Shown: positions 25,490-34,945, numbered from the stretch's first letter. The stretch: DNA of 43,634 bases from an uncultured Eubacteriales bacterium (GCA_900545175.1 UQYF01000024.1:1-43634); one strand, 5' to 3'. Notes: generated by a model from the sequence alone, not told the origin. Numbers and translations: made by a program.

Positions 25490-25561
25490 ACTCAAATTAT
25501 CCTTTCTTCGTAACTATTCATATATTTCCGCTTTAAAACATCTAAAACCCGCATTCGAGTA

Positions 25562-27001
25562 TTATATCTCCAGCAATGACAGAAGATTTCTAAGCTGTAT
25601 ATTGAGACAGTTGTTAATCTGTATCATGTAATTAAGCGTGCCATAATCTATCCAGAAATAACCCTCCGGCAGCGCTCTCAGCTCATCAGCGGCTATTTCC
25701 ACGATATAATTATGGTTCTGCTCATGGTAGAAGCGTCCGCCCTCCTCGGAAAGTATCACATGATACTGTGCTTTATTATTATCTATCTTCTGTCTGAACA
25801 ATCTGTCAACCTCATTGTCGCTATCCGGCTTCTTAGTAGGCTCCCACTGAACCGAAGGGCCTAATTCGATATAGTCAAACGACCCAATCTCAGGCCTGCC
25901 TGCCACAAGGAACTCCTTCTTGCCGTTGACCGTCCTTGTCATAAGTCCAAAAACTGCCTTTCCTATAGCCTTAAAAAGAGGCTGGCTCCACTGCTTTACT
26001 TCTCTTCCTGTGATGTCTATATCATAATATCTCACCATATAGTCGGCTTCATGGTTGCATGTCACACCTGCATCATCCACACTCCAGTCGCGCAGCTGGT
26101 TAAGCGGTACAAGCACAGTCTTTTTTTCCTCAAACATCTTATAATTGTTCAGAAACTGATATATCTCAGACAGGTTGGCAGTTATTCCGCCCGTAAAAAT
26201 CGAATGAAAAAATGTCTTGTCCGTGAAGCTGTCCGAAATCCGTGCAAGCTCGCTCTCCGAAAAACCGCAGTTAGTAAGCGGTATTCCCGACAGCACTGTT
26301 CTTGTATCCATATTTACAAGGTTATCTATCTTCATTAGCTGCTTAATCTGCCCAAGTGTCATCCATTTATAATTTGGCAGGACTTCTATGTCTTCATCTA
26401 GAAGCATTATGATGTTGCGGTTTCTTTTTTTGTAGAAACGCCCTGCCTGCTCGGACTGAATCTGATCGTATATTACTGTATAATTTTTTGAATTGTAGAA
26501 ATAATTAAAATAATTTGGCAGGACTCCTCCATGCCTTCTCGTATAATTGCTCTTTGTCGCCTGAATAGTAGGAGAAATCTGAATGACATTGACATTTCCC
26601 GGCTCAATCTTTGCCTGCATAAGAAAATTGATCACACCGTCAATCTCCTTGCATATTATGCCAAGATAGCCAATCTCAGGCTGGACGATTATCGGCTGTT
26701 CAGCCACAAGCCTGTTGTTCTCGTACCTCTGTATTCCGGTTATTGAAAAGAAAGAGCGCTTTCTGTTATGTATCTCTCCAACATAATCATCATAGAACCA
26801 GAAGCTGTTGTCGCCTGACTCGCACTCCTTTATTGACACTTTGGCATTGCGGTTTAACCCGGCTACCCAGTCAAGTATCTGCGCTGTAGTATTGACATTC
26901 CCTTCTGTGGCAGACCATGATTTAATTATTTTGCTGATAATCTCCTTCATTTGCTCTATCCCCATTCTTAGCTGCTTATTGGCAAAATATATTGCTGTCA
27001 T
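25562..27001 (-). CDS. NDP-hexose 2,3-dehydratase (EvaA/TylX family)
   Basis: 479 residues, the usual length of this family, with its internal duplication visible. In the first half, IQISPTIQATKSNYTR is followed by EQAGRFYKKRNRNIIML and LPNYKWMTLGQIKQLMKIDN. In the second half the counterparts are IELGPSVQWEPT, EEGGRFYHEQNHNYIVEI and LPEGYFWIDYGTLNYMIQINN. Family members (EvaA, TylX3, SpnO) remove the C2 hydroxyl of an NDP-4-keto-6-deoxyhexose, leaving a 3,4-diketo-2,6-dideoxy sugar that needs a 3-ketoreductase. They are known mainly from actinobacterial antibiotic pathways using dTDP-sugars; here the only nucleotide-sugar genes in the cluster are the CDP type. The start overlaps the previous gene by four bases (ATGA), showing tight coupling. 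Confidence 0.9.
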   Translation of the reverse strand: MTAIYFANKQLRMGIEQMKEIISKIIKSWSATEGNVNTTAQILDWVAGLNRNAKVSIKECESGDNSFWFYDDYVGEIHNRKRSFFSITGIQRYENNRLVAEQPIIVQPEIGYLGIICKEIDGVINFLMQAKIEPGNVNVIQISPTIQATKSNYTRRHGGVLPNYFNYFYNSKNYTVIYDQIQSEQAGRFYKKRNRNIIMLLDEDIEVLPNYKWMTLGQIKQLMKIDNLVNMDTRTVLSGIPLTNCGFSESELARISDSFTDKTFFHSIFTGGITANLSEIYQFLNNYKMFEEKKTVLVPLNQLRDWSVDDAGVTCNHEADYMVRYYDIDITGREVKQWSQPLFKAIGKAVFGLMTRTVNGKKEFLVAGRPEIGSFDYIELGPSVQWEPTKKPDSDNEVDRLFRQKIDNNKAQYHVILSEEGGRFYHEQNHNYIVEIAADELRALPEGYFWIDYGTLNYMIQINNCLNIQLRNLLSLLEI

Positions 27002-27942
27002 TTTCTTCCAAGCAGCTTATTCTTAAATCCGCCAAGCTTTACCCTTATAAGAACCTTAAACTGTGACATACATACAGACATATAGCTCTTATCAAAGCAT
27101 TTAATCGCACTTTTTGCACGCCCCGAACAGTGTATTGCAAAGACCTTCACCAAGGCTCCGTCATGGCGCACCAGGTAAGGAAGCTTATGTCCGTCAGCAT
27201 CTTTTTTGACAACATATTTCTTGATTCCCACAAATGAATTGTATCTGTATTCATTCTCCGTGAAATTAGCTCTATCGGTAAGATTCTGGTCTATTGTTCC
27301 GTTGTCAAATACCTTCGCAGAATTTAACACTCTCTCATCATCCTTAGACCACAGATACACAAGCGTCATGTCACACACGCCGCCCGCAAGGTTATGCTCC
27401 TTCTGGTAATTCCACTTCTCCTGCAAAAGCGCCTTGTTATCCTTAAATGTCTCATAGCAGAAATTAAGAAAATCGTCTAATGCGGCCTTCGTCCAGTACG
27501 AACAATGACAGCATGAGCTCCAGCCATAATTCTTATCCTGCCCATCAACCGTTGATACCATTGCATAGGCATCCTTAAGCGATGGTATGCTGCTGTAATC
27601 GGCACAGTTATACAGATCACTCTCTGCAACCATTATCCTGTCAAAATCAAGCTCCTTCATGAGCTCATAATATAAAAAATATCTCTTAAAACATATCTGT
27701 GCAAAAAAATCCGAATATGTGGAGTAATTTTCAAAAACCTTCAAAAACTCGTTATATCTTGCCAAGCTAAGCTTCTCATGGTCAAACCACTCATGCGCAA
27801 TATGCCTGTTGGCTTCATCCCCAAGAAGAATCACCCTCTCATTCCACCTCTGTGCAGAATGCACACTGTATGGAAGATGCTCCGGACATCCGACATGAAA
27901 TATAACTACAGGTATTATGTCCTTTTTTTTATTATTCTGCAT
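26998..27942 (-). CDS. Putative glycosyltransferase, GT-A-like
   Basis: 314 residues, soluble. The N-terminus IPVVIFHVGCPEHLPYSVHSA followed by ERVILLGDEAN resembles the start of GT-A nucleotide-sugar transferases. RIMVAESDLYNC places acidic residues where a DXD-type metal motif would be expected. Later parts contain several His and Cys residues (GWSSCCHCSYWTK) and are not assigned. This call rests on overall layout and cluster context. The ATG at 27942 overlaps the previous gene by 11 bases and has AGGAG about ten bases upstream. It is coupled to the dehydratase gene by an ATGA overlap at its end. Confidence 0.55.
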   Translation of the reverse strand: MQNNKKKDIIPVVIFHVGCPEHLPYSVHSAQRWNERVILLGDEANRHIAHEWFDHEKLSLARYNEFLKVFENYSTYSDFFAQICFKRYFLYYELMKELDFDRIMVAESDLYNCADYSSIPSLKDAYAMVSTVDGQDKNYGWSSCCHCSYWTKAALDDFLNFCYETFKDNKALLQEKWNYQKEHNLAGGVCDMTLVYLWSKDDERVLNSAKVFDNGTIDQNLTDRANFTENEYRYNSFVGIKKYVVKKDADGHKLPYLVRHDGALVKVFAIHCSGRAKSAIKCFDKSYMSVCMSQFKVLIRVKLGGFKNKLLGRK

Positions 27943-29053
27943 CTTTTTTCTTCTCCTGCTCATCAATTCTCAGCTCATCCGCATTATCGCCGCCTGATGA
28001 ATTATATCTATACGCAGCTTCATTTACAACGCTGTCCTGCGTTGTCCCCGCAATCGGAACAGGCTTTCCGTCAAAATTGATTGTCTTTTCAACGACAACG
28101 AGAGGTCTGTGTATCACTCGTTTGTTGATATTTAAAATATATTCTCCGATAAGCCCTATGAAGAAAAGCTGTATCGAACCGATAAGGAATATACCTATAA
28201 CTATAGGCGCAGTTCCGGCAATAAATGTCTCCCAATGTGTCAGCTTGTACACAAGATATATCACTGCGACAAGCATCGAGAGCGCCGAAGCTATAAATCC
28301 GAAAAATGTTGCCAGCCTTAATCCAACCTTTGTGTAAGATGTGATGCTTAACATAGCCGCATCGTACAGTGAATAGAAATTATTCTTGGTCTTTCCTGCA
28401 CGTCTTTTCGGCTGTGTATATTCAAGATCCTTCCTCTTAAAGCCATATTCCGCAACTATGCCTCTTATAAAAGGCATCGGGTCGTCAAGCTGTCTTAACA
28501 GATGAATGAAGGTCTTGTCATACAATCCAAAACCTGTGAAATGCTCTATCATCTCGACATCCGACATCTTTCTTATCATCTTGTAATATATAGTCCTAAG
28601 CAGGTAGATAAACCTGTTCTCCTTGCTGTGGCTCTTGATTCCGCTGACTATCTTATAGCCTTTTTCCCACTCTGCAACGAACTTCGGAATCATCTCAACC
28701 GGATCCTGAAAATCACAGCAGACCGATATCGCACAGTCACCTGTCGTCTGGCACAGACCATAAAACGGCGAATTGAACTGTCCAAAATTCGTAACATTAA
28801 AAATAGCTTTGATGTTCTTATTGCCTTCACAAATCTTCTCAATATATTCTCTGGTTCTGTCCTGCGAACAGTTATCTATAAATAAAATCTCATAGTCATA
28901 CTGGGGAAGCTCCTTTGTCATCACATCGACAAGCGCCTCGCTCATCGGAATTACATTCTCCTCCTCGTTATAACAAGGAACCATGATACTTATTTTCTTT
29001 CTTCTATTATCTTCCAAAGTAACCTGTACCTCTCTTCTGCCATTTTCATGCAT
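27932..29053 (-). CDS. GT2 polyprenyl-phosphate glycosyltransferase (GtrB/DPM1-like)
   Basis: 373 residues. The GT2 catalytic domain has ISIMVPCYNEEENVIPM, IDNCSQDRT and CCDFQDP (the DXD-like motif), then a loop region with KRRAGKTKN. Two transmembrane helices near the end (about 236-262 and 272-300) and the following NINKRVIHRPL are the GtrB arrangement. Such enzymes load a hexose from a nucleotide sugar onto undecaprenyl phosphate at the inner membrane face. A C-terminal tail of about 55 residues is Gly-, Asp- and Lys-rich. The start is uncertain: the ATG at 29053 lies nine bases after the previous stop and lacks a clear ribosome binding site. Confidence 0.88.
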   Translation of the reverse strand: MHENGRREVQVTLEDNRRKKISIMVPCYNEEENVIPMSEALVDVMTKELPQYDYEILFIDNCSQDRTREYIEKICEGNKNIKAIFNVTNFGQFNSPFYGLCQTTGDCAISVCCDFQDPVEMIPKFVAEWEKGYKIVSGIKSHSKENRFIYLLRTIYYKMIRKMSDVEMIEHFTGFGLYDKTFIHLLRQLDDPMPFIRGIVAEYGFKRKDLEYTQPKRRAGKTKNNFYSLYDAAMLSITSYTKVGLRLATFFGFIASALSMLVAVIYLVYKLTHWETFIAGTAPIVIGIFLIGSIQLFFIGLIGEYILNINKRVIHRPLVVVEKTINFDGKPVPIAGTTQDSVVNEAAYRYNSSGGDNADELRIDEQEKKKDAE

Positions 29054-29062
29054 GGCATGCGT

Positions 29063-30073
29063 CTAATCTCCATATCCATACATCGGTATTCCGAATTTCT
29101 TAACCCAGTCTGCCGTCTTTTTTATTCCGTCATCAAAAGCTGTCACAGGAACAAAACCTGTATCCTTGGTCAATTCTTTTATATCCGCTGTCAGATACAT
29201 AACCTGCCTGTCACTGTAGGAAATATCTCCAAAGCCTAGAAGGCTCTCATCTGCCCCCACTGCATGGCACAGCTTTAAAATATATTCCTTAAGACTGTAT
29301 GCGCTGTCTCCTGCAAGACAGTATACTGCACTCTTTTTAGCATTATCCTTCTTATCATCAGTGCATCCAAGCATATAAAATGCTCTTGCCGCATCCTCAG
29401 AATATAGATAATTCCATACCTGTTCTCCCTTAGTAAGAGAGACTCTCCGCCCTGCCATAAGATTTCTTATCGCCGACATTATCATTGTGTCTTTTCCGTC
29501 AAACGGTCCATATACACTCAGCACACGCACCCACGAATGTCTTATTCCAAGCTCGATGCACAGTTGTCTGCTCTTTATTCCCGCCAAAAGCTTGGCTCTG
29601 CCATATTCATTCTCCGGAGCTTCCTTTGTCTGCGGTGTAAGCTCCTCCTCGGCTCTTCCATATTCAGCCTGTGAGCCTGCACCGATAAAATGCGTGCATC
29701 CAAGGCGCTTTGCAAGCCGCACTGCATCAAGTGTGTATTTTACATTGCGCTGCTGCAATGCTTCATCATTCCTCCCGGCTCCGAAGGTGCCTCCCCAGCC
29801 AAGATGATAGAACACGGATGTTCTGCTATCACCCGGCTGGCAGAAATCACTTTTCTCTCCACTAGCGATATAATCTGCAAGTGCATCAAGACTTACATAC
29901 TCAAGCCTTAAAGATCCACCATCAACAGCAGCTGCAAACCACTCTGCAAGCTGTGCGCTGCGAGGCGAACTCTTCCTCAAAAACACGGTAGTTTTTATTT
30001 CATTTTTTAAAAGCTCACCAATTAACGCCATTCCTATGGTTCCTGTGGCTCCTGTTACATATGCCTGTGTCAT
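29063..30073 (-). CDS. NAD(P)-dependent sugar epimerase/reductase (extended SDR)
   Basis: 336 residues. The N-terminal dinucleotide motif is YVTGATGTIGMALI. The active-site region shows FIGAGSQAEYGRAEEE followed by the NEYGRAK Tyr-x-x-x-Lys pair. Members of this group act as epimerases, dehydratases or reductases of nucleotide sugars. Its place directly downstream of the YerE-like gene suggests it reduces the acetyl branch, as YerF does for CDP-yersiniose. That role is inference, since simple epimerase activity would look the same. GAGG lies five bases before the ATG at 30073. Confidence 0.83.
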   Translation of the reverse strand: MTQAYVTGATGTIGMALIGELLKNEIKTTVFLRKSSPRSAQLAEWFAAAVDGGSLRLEYVSLDALADYIASGEKSDFCQPGDSRTSVFYHLGWGGTFGAGRNDEALQQRNVKYTLDAVRLAKRLGCTHFIGAGSQAEYGRAEEELTPQTKEAPENEYGRAKLLAGIKSRQLCIELGIRHSWVRVLSVYGPFDGKDTMIMSAIRNLMAGRRVSLTKGEQVWNYLYSEDAARAFYMLGCTDDKKDNAKKSAVYCLAGDSAYSLKEYILKLCHAVGADESLLGFGDISYSDRQVMYLTADIKELTKDTGFVPVTAFDDGIKKTADWVKKFGIPMYGYGD

Positions 30074-30231
30074 ATTGACCTCTTTTTTATCTGCTTTTTA
30101 ATAACCGCGAATCTGAATTCTTCACCCGGCAGCTGTGCAGTTACCTCTTACACAACACATTTCGCAGCTGAAAACTGCCGCTTAAAAAATGCATATCATT
30201 TCCCTGATTCTAAAAGCTTCTTAGTGATTAC

Positions 30232-32133
30232 TTACTCCTCATATGGCGGAATAAGCATATTATGCTCTAGCTCCTCCTTAGGAAGAAAAGGTGCAAGATC
30301 CTCAAGCGGTGCCGACACCAGCGTTCCGTCTTCAAGACGCTTAGTAGCTGATTTAGGCTCGAACTTCTGCTCTCTGTCAACGAATATCTCGCAGATAACA
30401 GGCCCTTCAAGCTCTAATACTTCATCTAATATATCAAAATCCGTATTTTTATTAATCGAACGATACTTATATCCGTAAGCCCACGCAAGCCTGCCCATAT
30501 CTGGAAAGCTTAAGTCGCCGCTGTCCTCACCGATACCGACAAGCGGCTCACCGAAAAAGTTCTTCTGCGTCTGGCGTATGGAATGATATCCTCCATTATT
30601 TATCACAAATATCTTCATGCCCATATGATGATGGATTATCGTCTGAAGCTCCTGAAGATTCATCTGTATGCTTCCATCTCCTGTGACACATATAATGTCA
30701 CTGTGAGCATTCTTTTTTATTATACCATAACCATCACACAAATTGCCACTATTTTCGGCGGCAGTCCATGCACCGATGACAGCCGGAAGGTCATACCCCA
30801 TCGAAGCCACAGCAGAGTTGATTATAAATCTCTGTCCTTCCTTAATCACATAAGCATGACTTCCGACAACGCACGCAGAGCCATTGCCGACAACAGTAAT
30901 CTGTCCCGGTGACAGCCGCCTGCTAAGCTCCTTTATAAATGCATACACATTCGCATATTCCATGCCGTTTTCCATGCAGCGCTCATAATGCTTTTTTTGC
31001 ACAACTGGATAATTTTTCTTCCAGCCGCGGCATGTATCGTGCCACACGCCATCCGGAAATAATTTTCCACCGCTATAAATCTCATCAAGACACTTATCAA
31101 GCTCTGTGAGAAAATCAAGCGCATCCGCCCATATCGGCATATCTACATGAAGAGTAGGCTTTTTTAATTCCTCGCTGTCAACATCCTCAACTATCGTATA
31201 TGCCGCTCTTGCCCAGCTCTTATAATTATATCCTACCTGTCTTATGCTTAACCTGCTGCCAATCGACAACAACAAATCACTGTTCTGCACTGCAAAATTT
31301 CCGGCTCTGTCGCCCATTATCCCTGCACGCCCGACATACAGTGCATCATCATCCGCACACAGATCTATGCTGTTCCAGCCTGTGACAACAGGAATATTGA
31401 GCTTATTTTTCACTCTCTCGTACACCTGCGCTGCACCTGCTATGCGGACACCGTTTCCGACATTTAATACAGGCCTTTTAGCTGTCCTTATCTTGTCAAG
31501 CACAGCCATTGCCTGTTCTCTTGTGACTTTTGGCGGCAGTGTATTTTGATATTCTATATAGTCCTTGCTTGTCCCACTGTAATCAATAAGTTCATCCGTG
31601 TCTATATATGCTCCTTGGACATTTAACGGAATGTCAAGCCATACAGGACCCGGTCTGCCTGTTGTCGCAAGGTGGAATGCCTTTTTTACATGGTAACGTA
31701 TCTTATCAGGCTCCGTAACCATCTCACAATACTTTGTCATTGACGAGACTGCCTTTGTTATGTCGAATTCCTGGTCGCCCATGGCTCTTATATTAAGCCC
31801 TGTGCTCCTTGCTGTTGTGTCATATCGCACCTGCCCCGATATGACCAGCATCGGTATGGAATCTAGATAAGCGCCGAGCACTCCGGTGAGTGCATTCGTT
31901 CCTCCCGGCCCTGTTGTAACACACAAAAGAGCAGGCTTTCCGGCGATTCTGGCATAACTTTCTGCCCCAATTGCGCAAGCCTGCTCATGGTGGTTGTAAA
32001 TACATCTTAATTTGTCACTATGTCCGAAGGAATCGTTAAGGTGCATGGCACCTCCGCCCGTCACGGTAAATACCTGCTCAATTCCAAGCTCTGCTACAAG
32101 CTGTGCTATATAATCCGATACCTTGATTCTCAT
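30232..32133 (-). CDS. Thiamine-diphosphate enzyme, YerE-like acetyl-branching candidate
   Basis: 633 residues of the acetolactate synthase superfamily. The catalytic Glu is E50 in IYNHHEQACAIGAES. The ThDP-binding motif is TGDGSIQMNLQE ending about 25 residues later in VINNGG. It is not biosynthetic IlvB by context: there is no ilvN, ilvC or leu gene, and it lies between RfbH and a sugar SDR. YerE from Yersinia uses pyruvate to add a two-carbon acetyl unit to C4 of CDP-4-keto-3,6-dideoxyglucose, and this neighbourhood matches that use. GGAG lies seven bases before the ATG. A 158-base gap follows before the SDR gene. Confidence 0.85.
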   Translation of the reverse strand: MRIKVSDYIAQLVAELGIEQVFTVTGGGAMHLNDSFGHSDKLRCIYNHHEQACAIGAESYARIAGKPALLCVTTGPGGTNALTGVLGAYLDSIPMLVISGQVRYDTTARSTGLNIRAMGDQEFDITKAVSSMTKYCEMVTEPDKIRYHVKKAFHLATTGRPGPVWLDIPLNVQGAYIDTDELIDYSGTSKDYIEYQNTLPPKVTREQAMAVLDKIRTAKRPVLNVGNGVRIAGAAQVYERVKNKLNIPVVTGWNSIDLCADDDALYVGRAGIMGDRAGNFAVQNSDLLLSIGSRLSIRQVGYNYKSWARAAYTIVEDVDSEELKKPTLHVDMPIWADALDFLTELDKCLDEIYSGGKLFPDGVWHDTCRGWKKNYPVVQKKHYERCMENGMEYANVYAFIKELSRRLSPGQITVVGNGSACVVGSHAYVIKEGQRFIINSAVASMGYDLPAVIGAWTAAENSGNLCDGYGIIKKNAHSDIICVTGDGSIQMNLQELQTIIHHHMGMKIFVINNGGYHSIRQTQKNFFGEPLVGIGEDSGDLSFPDMGRLAWAYGYKYRSINKNTDFDILDEVLELEGPVICEIFVDREQKFEPKSATKRLEDGTLVSAPLEDLAPFLPKEELEHNMLIPPYEE

Positions 32134-32202
32134 ATATGTTCTCCTATCTTAAGAATTTTTACGGGTGATGTCAGGGCTTGGGGCAATCACCCATTAAAAA
32201 TT

Positions 32203-33546
32203 TTATTTTTCTGCTACAGCTTCATGGATGACTTTTATCATATATGACAGCTTCTGCTGTGTCATTCCCGGATATACTCCTATCCAGAAAGTGTTTGCCA
32301 TGATTGTATCCGTGTTATCAAGGCTGCCTGCCACTCTGAAACCTGTTCTAGATGCTCTCATCTCATCAAAACACGGCTGCTTTATAAGATTTCCTGAAAA
32401 TAACATTCTCGTCTGCACGCCGTGGCTCTCAATGTATCCAACAATCTTATTCTTATCAACACCCGGCTTGCAGGTAAGACAAAAGCCAAACCAGCTGGGA
32501 TTTGAATTTTTAACAGCCTCCGGAAGATAAAAATATTCCGAAAGATCCAAGAGCCCTTCATAAAGCACTTTAAAATTCTCTCTTCTTCTCTCAACAAACG
32601 AAGGAAACTTCTTAAGCTGTGCGCATCCGATTGCCGCCTGCATATCGGTAGCCTTAAGATTATAGCCAAAATGCGAATACACATACTTGTGGTCATATCC
32701 CTTCGGAAGCTCTCCATACTGTCCGTCAAAACGATGTCCGCACAGGTTGTCCTGACCCGATGCACACACGCAGTCTCTTCCCCAGTCGCGAAGTGAACGG
32801 ATTATCTTATTCAAAAGCGGATTATCTGTATATACTGCACCGCCTTCGCCCATCGTCATATGATGAGGCGGATAGAAGCTGCTTGTTCCGATATCTCCTA
32901 CTGTTCCTGTAAGTTTTACTCTGCCATCAATCGTATATTCCGAACCGAGCGCATCGCAGTTGTCCTCCACAAGCCACAGTCCATGTCTGTCACAGAAATT
33001 CTTAACAGCTTCGAGGTCAAATGGATTTCCCAGTGTATGTGCGATCATTACAGCCTTCGTTCTCTCAGTATAAGCCTCCTCAAGCTTTGTTACATCTATA
33101 TTGTACTGTGGTATAGTCACATCGACAAAAACAGGTACCGCTCCATACTGTATTATCGGAGTCACTGTTGTCGGAAATCCTGCCGCAACTGTGATTATCT
33201 CATCGCCGCGCTTAACTGCCCTGTCTCCTAAAAGCGGTGATGTCAGTGCCATAAATGCAAGAAGATTTGCAGAGGAACCGGAATTAACAAGGCTGCAAAA
33301 TCTCACTCCGAGATATCTTGCAAATTCACTCTCAAACTGTGCCGTGTATCTGCCCGATGTAAGCCAGAATTCAAGCGATGAATCGACAAGATTGACCATT
33401 TCGTCATGGTCATACACCCTTGCCGCATACGAAAGCCGCTCCCCCTCTTTATATTCCTTATTCTTATTGTGAAAACGGTCACAGTATTCGCTTACAAGCT
33501 CTAATATCTGTTCGCGTGCTTCCTTTTCGCTCTTCCCTTCAAACAT
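32203..33546 (-). CDS. rfbH: CDP-4-keto-6-deoxy-D-glucose 3-dehydrase (RfbH/AscC-type)
   Basis: 447 residues, DegT/DnrJ aminotransferase fold. The Lys that binds PLP in aminotransferases is replaced by His in SFYPPHHMTMGEGG (H228-H229), the hallmark of the C3-deoxygenating dehydrases. The [2Fe-2S] ligands are all visible: one Cys in VEDNCDALGS and three in RDCVCASGQDNLCGHRF. The enzyme needs a partner iron-sulfur flavin reductase (AscD/E3 type), and none is present in the window, so a general ferredoxin or flavodoxin system may serve. GGAG precedes the ATG. It sits in the classic rfbF-rfbG-rfbH order. Confidence 0.95.
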   Translation of the reverse strand: MFEGKSEKEAREQILELVSEYCDRFHNKNKEYKEGERLSYAARVYDHDEMVNLVDSSLEFWLTSGRYTAQFESEFARYLGVRFCSLVNSGSSANLLAFMALTSPLLGDRAVKRGDEIITVAAGFPTTVTPIIQYGAVPVFVDVTIPQYNIDVTKLEEAYTERTKAVMIAHTLGNPFDLEAVKNFCDRHGLWLVEDNCDALGSEYTIDGRVKLTGTVGDIGTSSFYPPHHMTMGEGGAVYTDNPLLNKIIRSLRDWGRDCVCASGQDNLCGHRFDGQYGELPKGYDHKYVYSHFGYNLKATDMQAAIGCAQLKKFPSFVERRRENFKVLYEGLLDLSEYFYLPEAVKNSNPSWFGFCLTCKPGVDKNKIVGYIESHGVQTRMLFSGNLIKQPCFDEMRASRTGFRVAGSLDNTDTIMANTFWIGVYPGMTQQKLSYMIKVIHEAVAEK

Positions 33547-33758
33547 GTACCCGACTCCTTTTTATTATTTGTAAACTATACACATTGTATAAAACTAATG
33601 TTTTTACTGCTTTACAGACCTCGTAATCTATTATCTCAATAGGCACTTATTTGGGCAAGCCCTACTCTAATTGCAATGAGATTGAAAAGCAAGATGGCTG
33701 ATTAGACAATCTGTGGCAGAATATATGGCATTAACCTTTTTTATACAATTATACAGTG

Positions 33759-34910
33759 TTATATTTTACAGGCATCATTGATATATTCAGTAATCTGCCT
33801 GTCCATAACCTCAGCAAACCTCTCCTTTAAATGCTCCGGCTGCCCCTGCTTTCCCGATGTGCCATTGCTGTCACCACAGGCTTCAAGCAGCTTGGAAAAT
33901 TCAACCGTCTTATGCACTGCTGTCTGTATGTTCCATACCGGTTTCCATGAAAAGACTGCTTTCAGCTTGGAACAATCAAGCTTAAGAAAGCCCGCCTCAT
34001 GAGGGCCTGCGTCCCCTTTTACATGCCATTTTGTTCCTTCCCAGCAGTCTGTAAAAATCTCAACAAGCCTTCCTGTCGTAACACAGTCTGTATCGTCCGG
34101 CCCTACATTATACCATCCTGAAATCGTCCTATCTTCATATTGCTCCTTGGCAATCATAAGATATGCAAAAACAGGCTCTAACACATGCTGGTACGGACGT
34201 ATCGAGTATGGATTTCTGACCACAATATTGTGCCCTTCAAGTGCAGCCCTGATACAGTCGGGAATTATTCTGTCAGCGGCAAAATCCCCGCCGCCTACGA
34301 CATTACCCGCTCTTGCTGTTGACACTGCAACCCCCGCATCGGCAAGAAATGAGCGCACATAGCTGTGGGTCACAAGCTCTGAGCAGGATTTGGAATTAGA
34401 ATAAGGGTCATATCCGTCAAGAGGCTCATCCTCCTTATAGCCGCCCTCAGTGCGTTCCTTGTTGTCATATACCTTGTCAGTCGTGACATTCACAAACGAT
34501 TTCACACCTTCATATCCTGCACGTTCTGCACTTGTACTCAGCCGTACACATTCACAGACATTGACCGTTCCCATCACATTCGTCTCAAAAGTATATCGCG
34601 GATTCTTATATGATTCTCTCACTATAGGCTGCGCCGCCATATGAATGACAAGCTCTGGCATGAACTCATCAAATGCCGACTTAAGCTTGTCATAATCCCG
34701 GATATCACCTATAACAGACTTAACTCTCCCATCGCCTATCTGCGCAAGCTCAAAAAGCGATGGCTTAGTAGGCGGTTCAAGCGCATATCCGCACACATCC
34801 GCCCCGGCCATTGTGAGCACTCTGCACATCCAGCTCCCTTTAAATCCTGTATGTCCGGTAACAAGCACACGCTTTCCATTATAGAATTCCATCAATTTAC
34901 GGTAGTCCAT
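33759..34910 (-). CDS. rfbG: CDP-glucose 4,6-dehydratase
   Basis: 383 residues, extended SDR. The cofactor motif is VLVTGHTGFKGSW, HMAAQPIVRESY follows, and the catalytic Tyr-Lys pair is in DPYSNSKSCSEL. It converts CDP-glucose to CDP-4-keto-6-deoxyglucose. The ATG at 34910 has GGGAG five bases upstream and is preferred over the upstream in-frame TTG at 34922. It begins 35 bases after the rfbF stop. A 212-base gap without a gene follows before rfbH. Confidence 0.95.
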   Translation of the reverse strand: MDYRKLMEFYNGKRVLVTGHTGFKGSWMCRVLTMAGADVCGYALEPPTKPSLFELAQIGDGRVKSVIGDIRDYDKLKSAFDEFMPELVIHMAAQPIVRESYKNPRYTFETNVMGTVNVCECVRLSTSAERAGYEGVKSFVNVTTDKVYDNKERTEGGYKEDEPLDGYDPYSNSKSCSELVTHSYVRSFLADAGVAVSTARAGNVVGGGDFAADRIIPDCIRAALEGHNIVVRNPYSIRPYQHVLEPVFAYLMIAKEQYEDRTISGWYNVGPDDTDCVTTGRLVEIFTDCWEGTKWHVKGDAGPHEAGFLKLDCSKLKAVFSWKPVWNIQTAVHKTVEFSKLLEACGDSNGTSGKQGQPEHLKERFAEVMDRQITEYINDACKI

Positions 34911-34945
34911 AGCTTCTCCCAATAATATATTCTATTCTTTCAATC

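Noticed and set aside
30232..32133. Annotation as biosynthetic acetolactate synthase IlvB
   Set aside because: No branched-chain amino acid genes are nearby, and the position between rfbH and a sugar SDR fits a YerE-like role better. The superfamily motifs alone do not separate the two.
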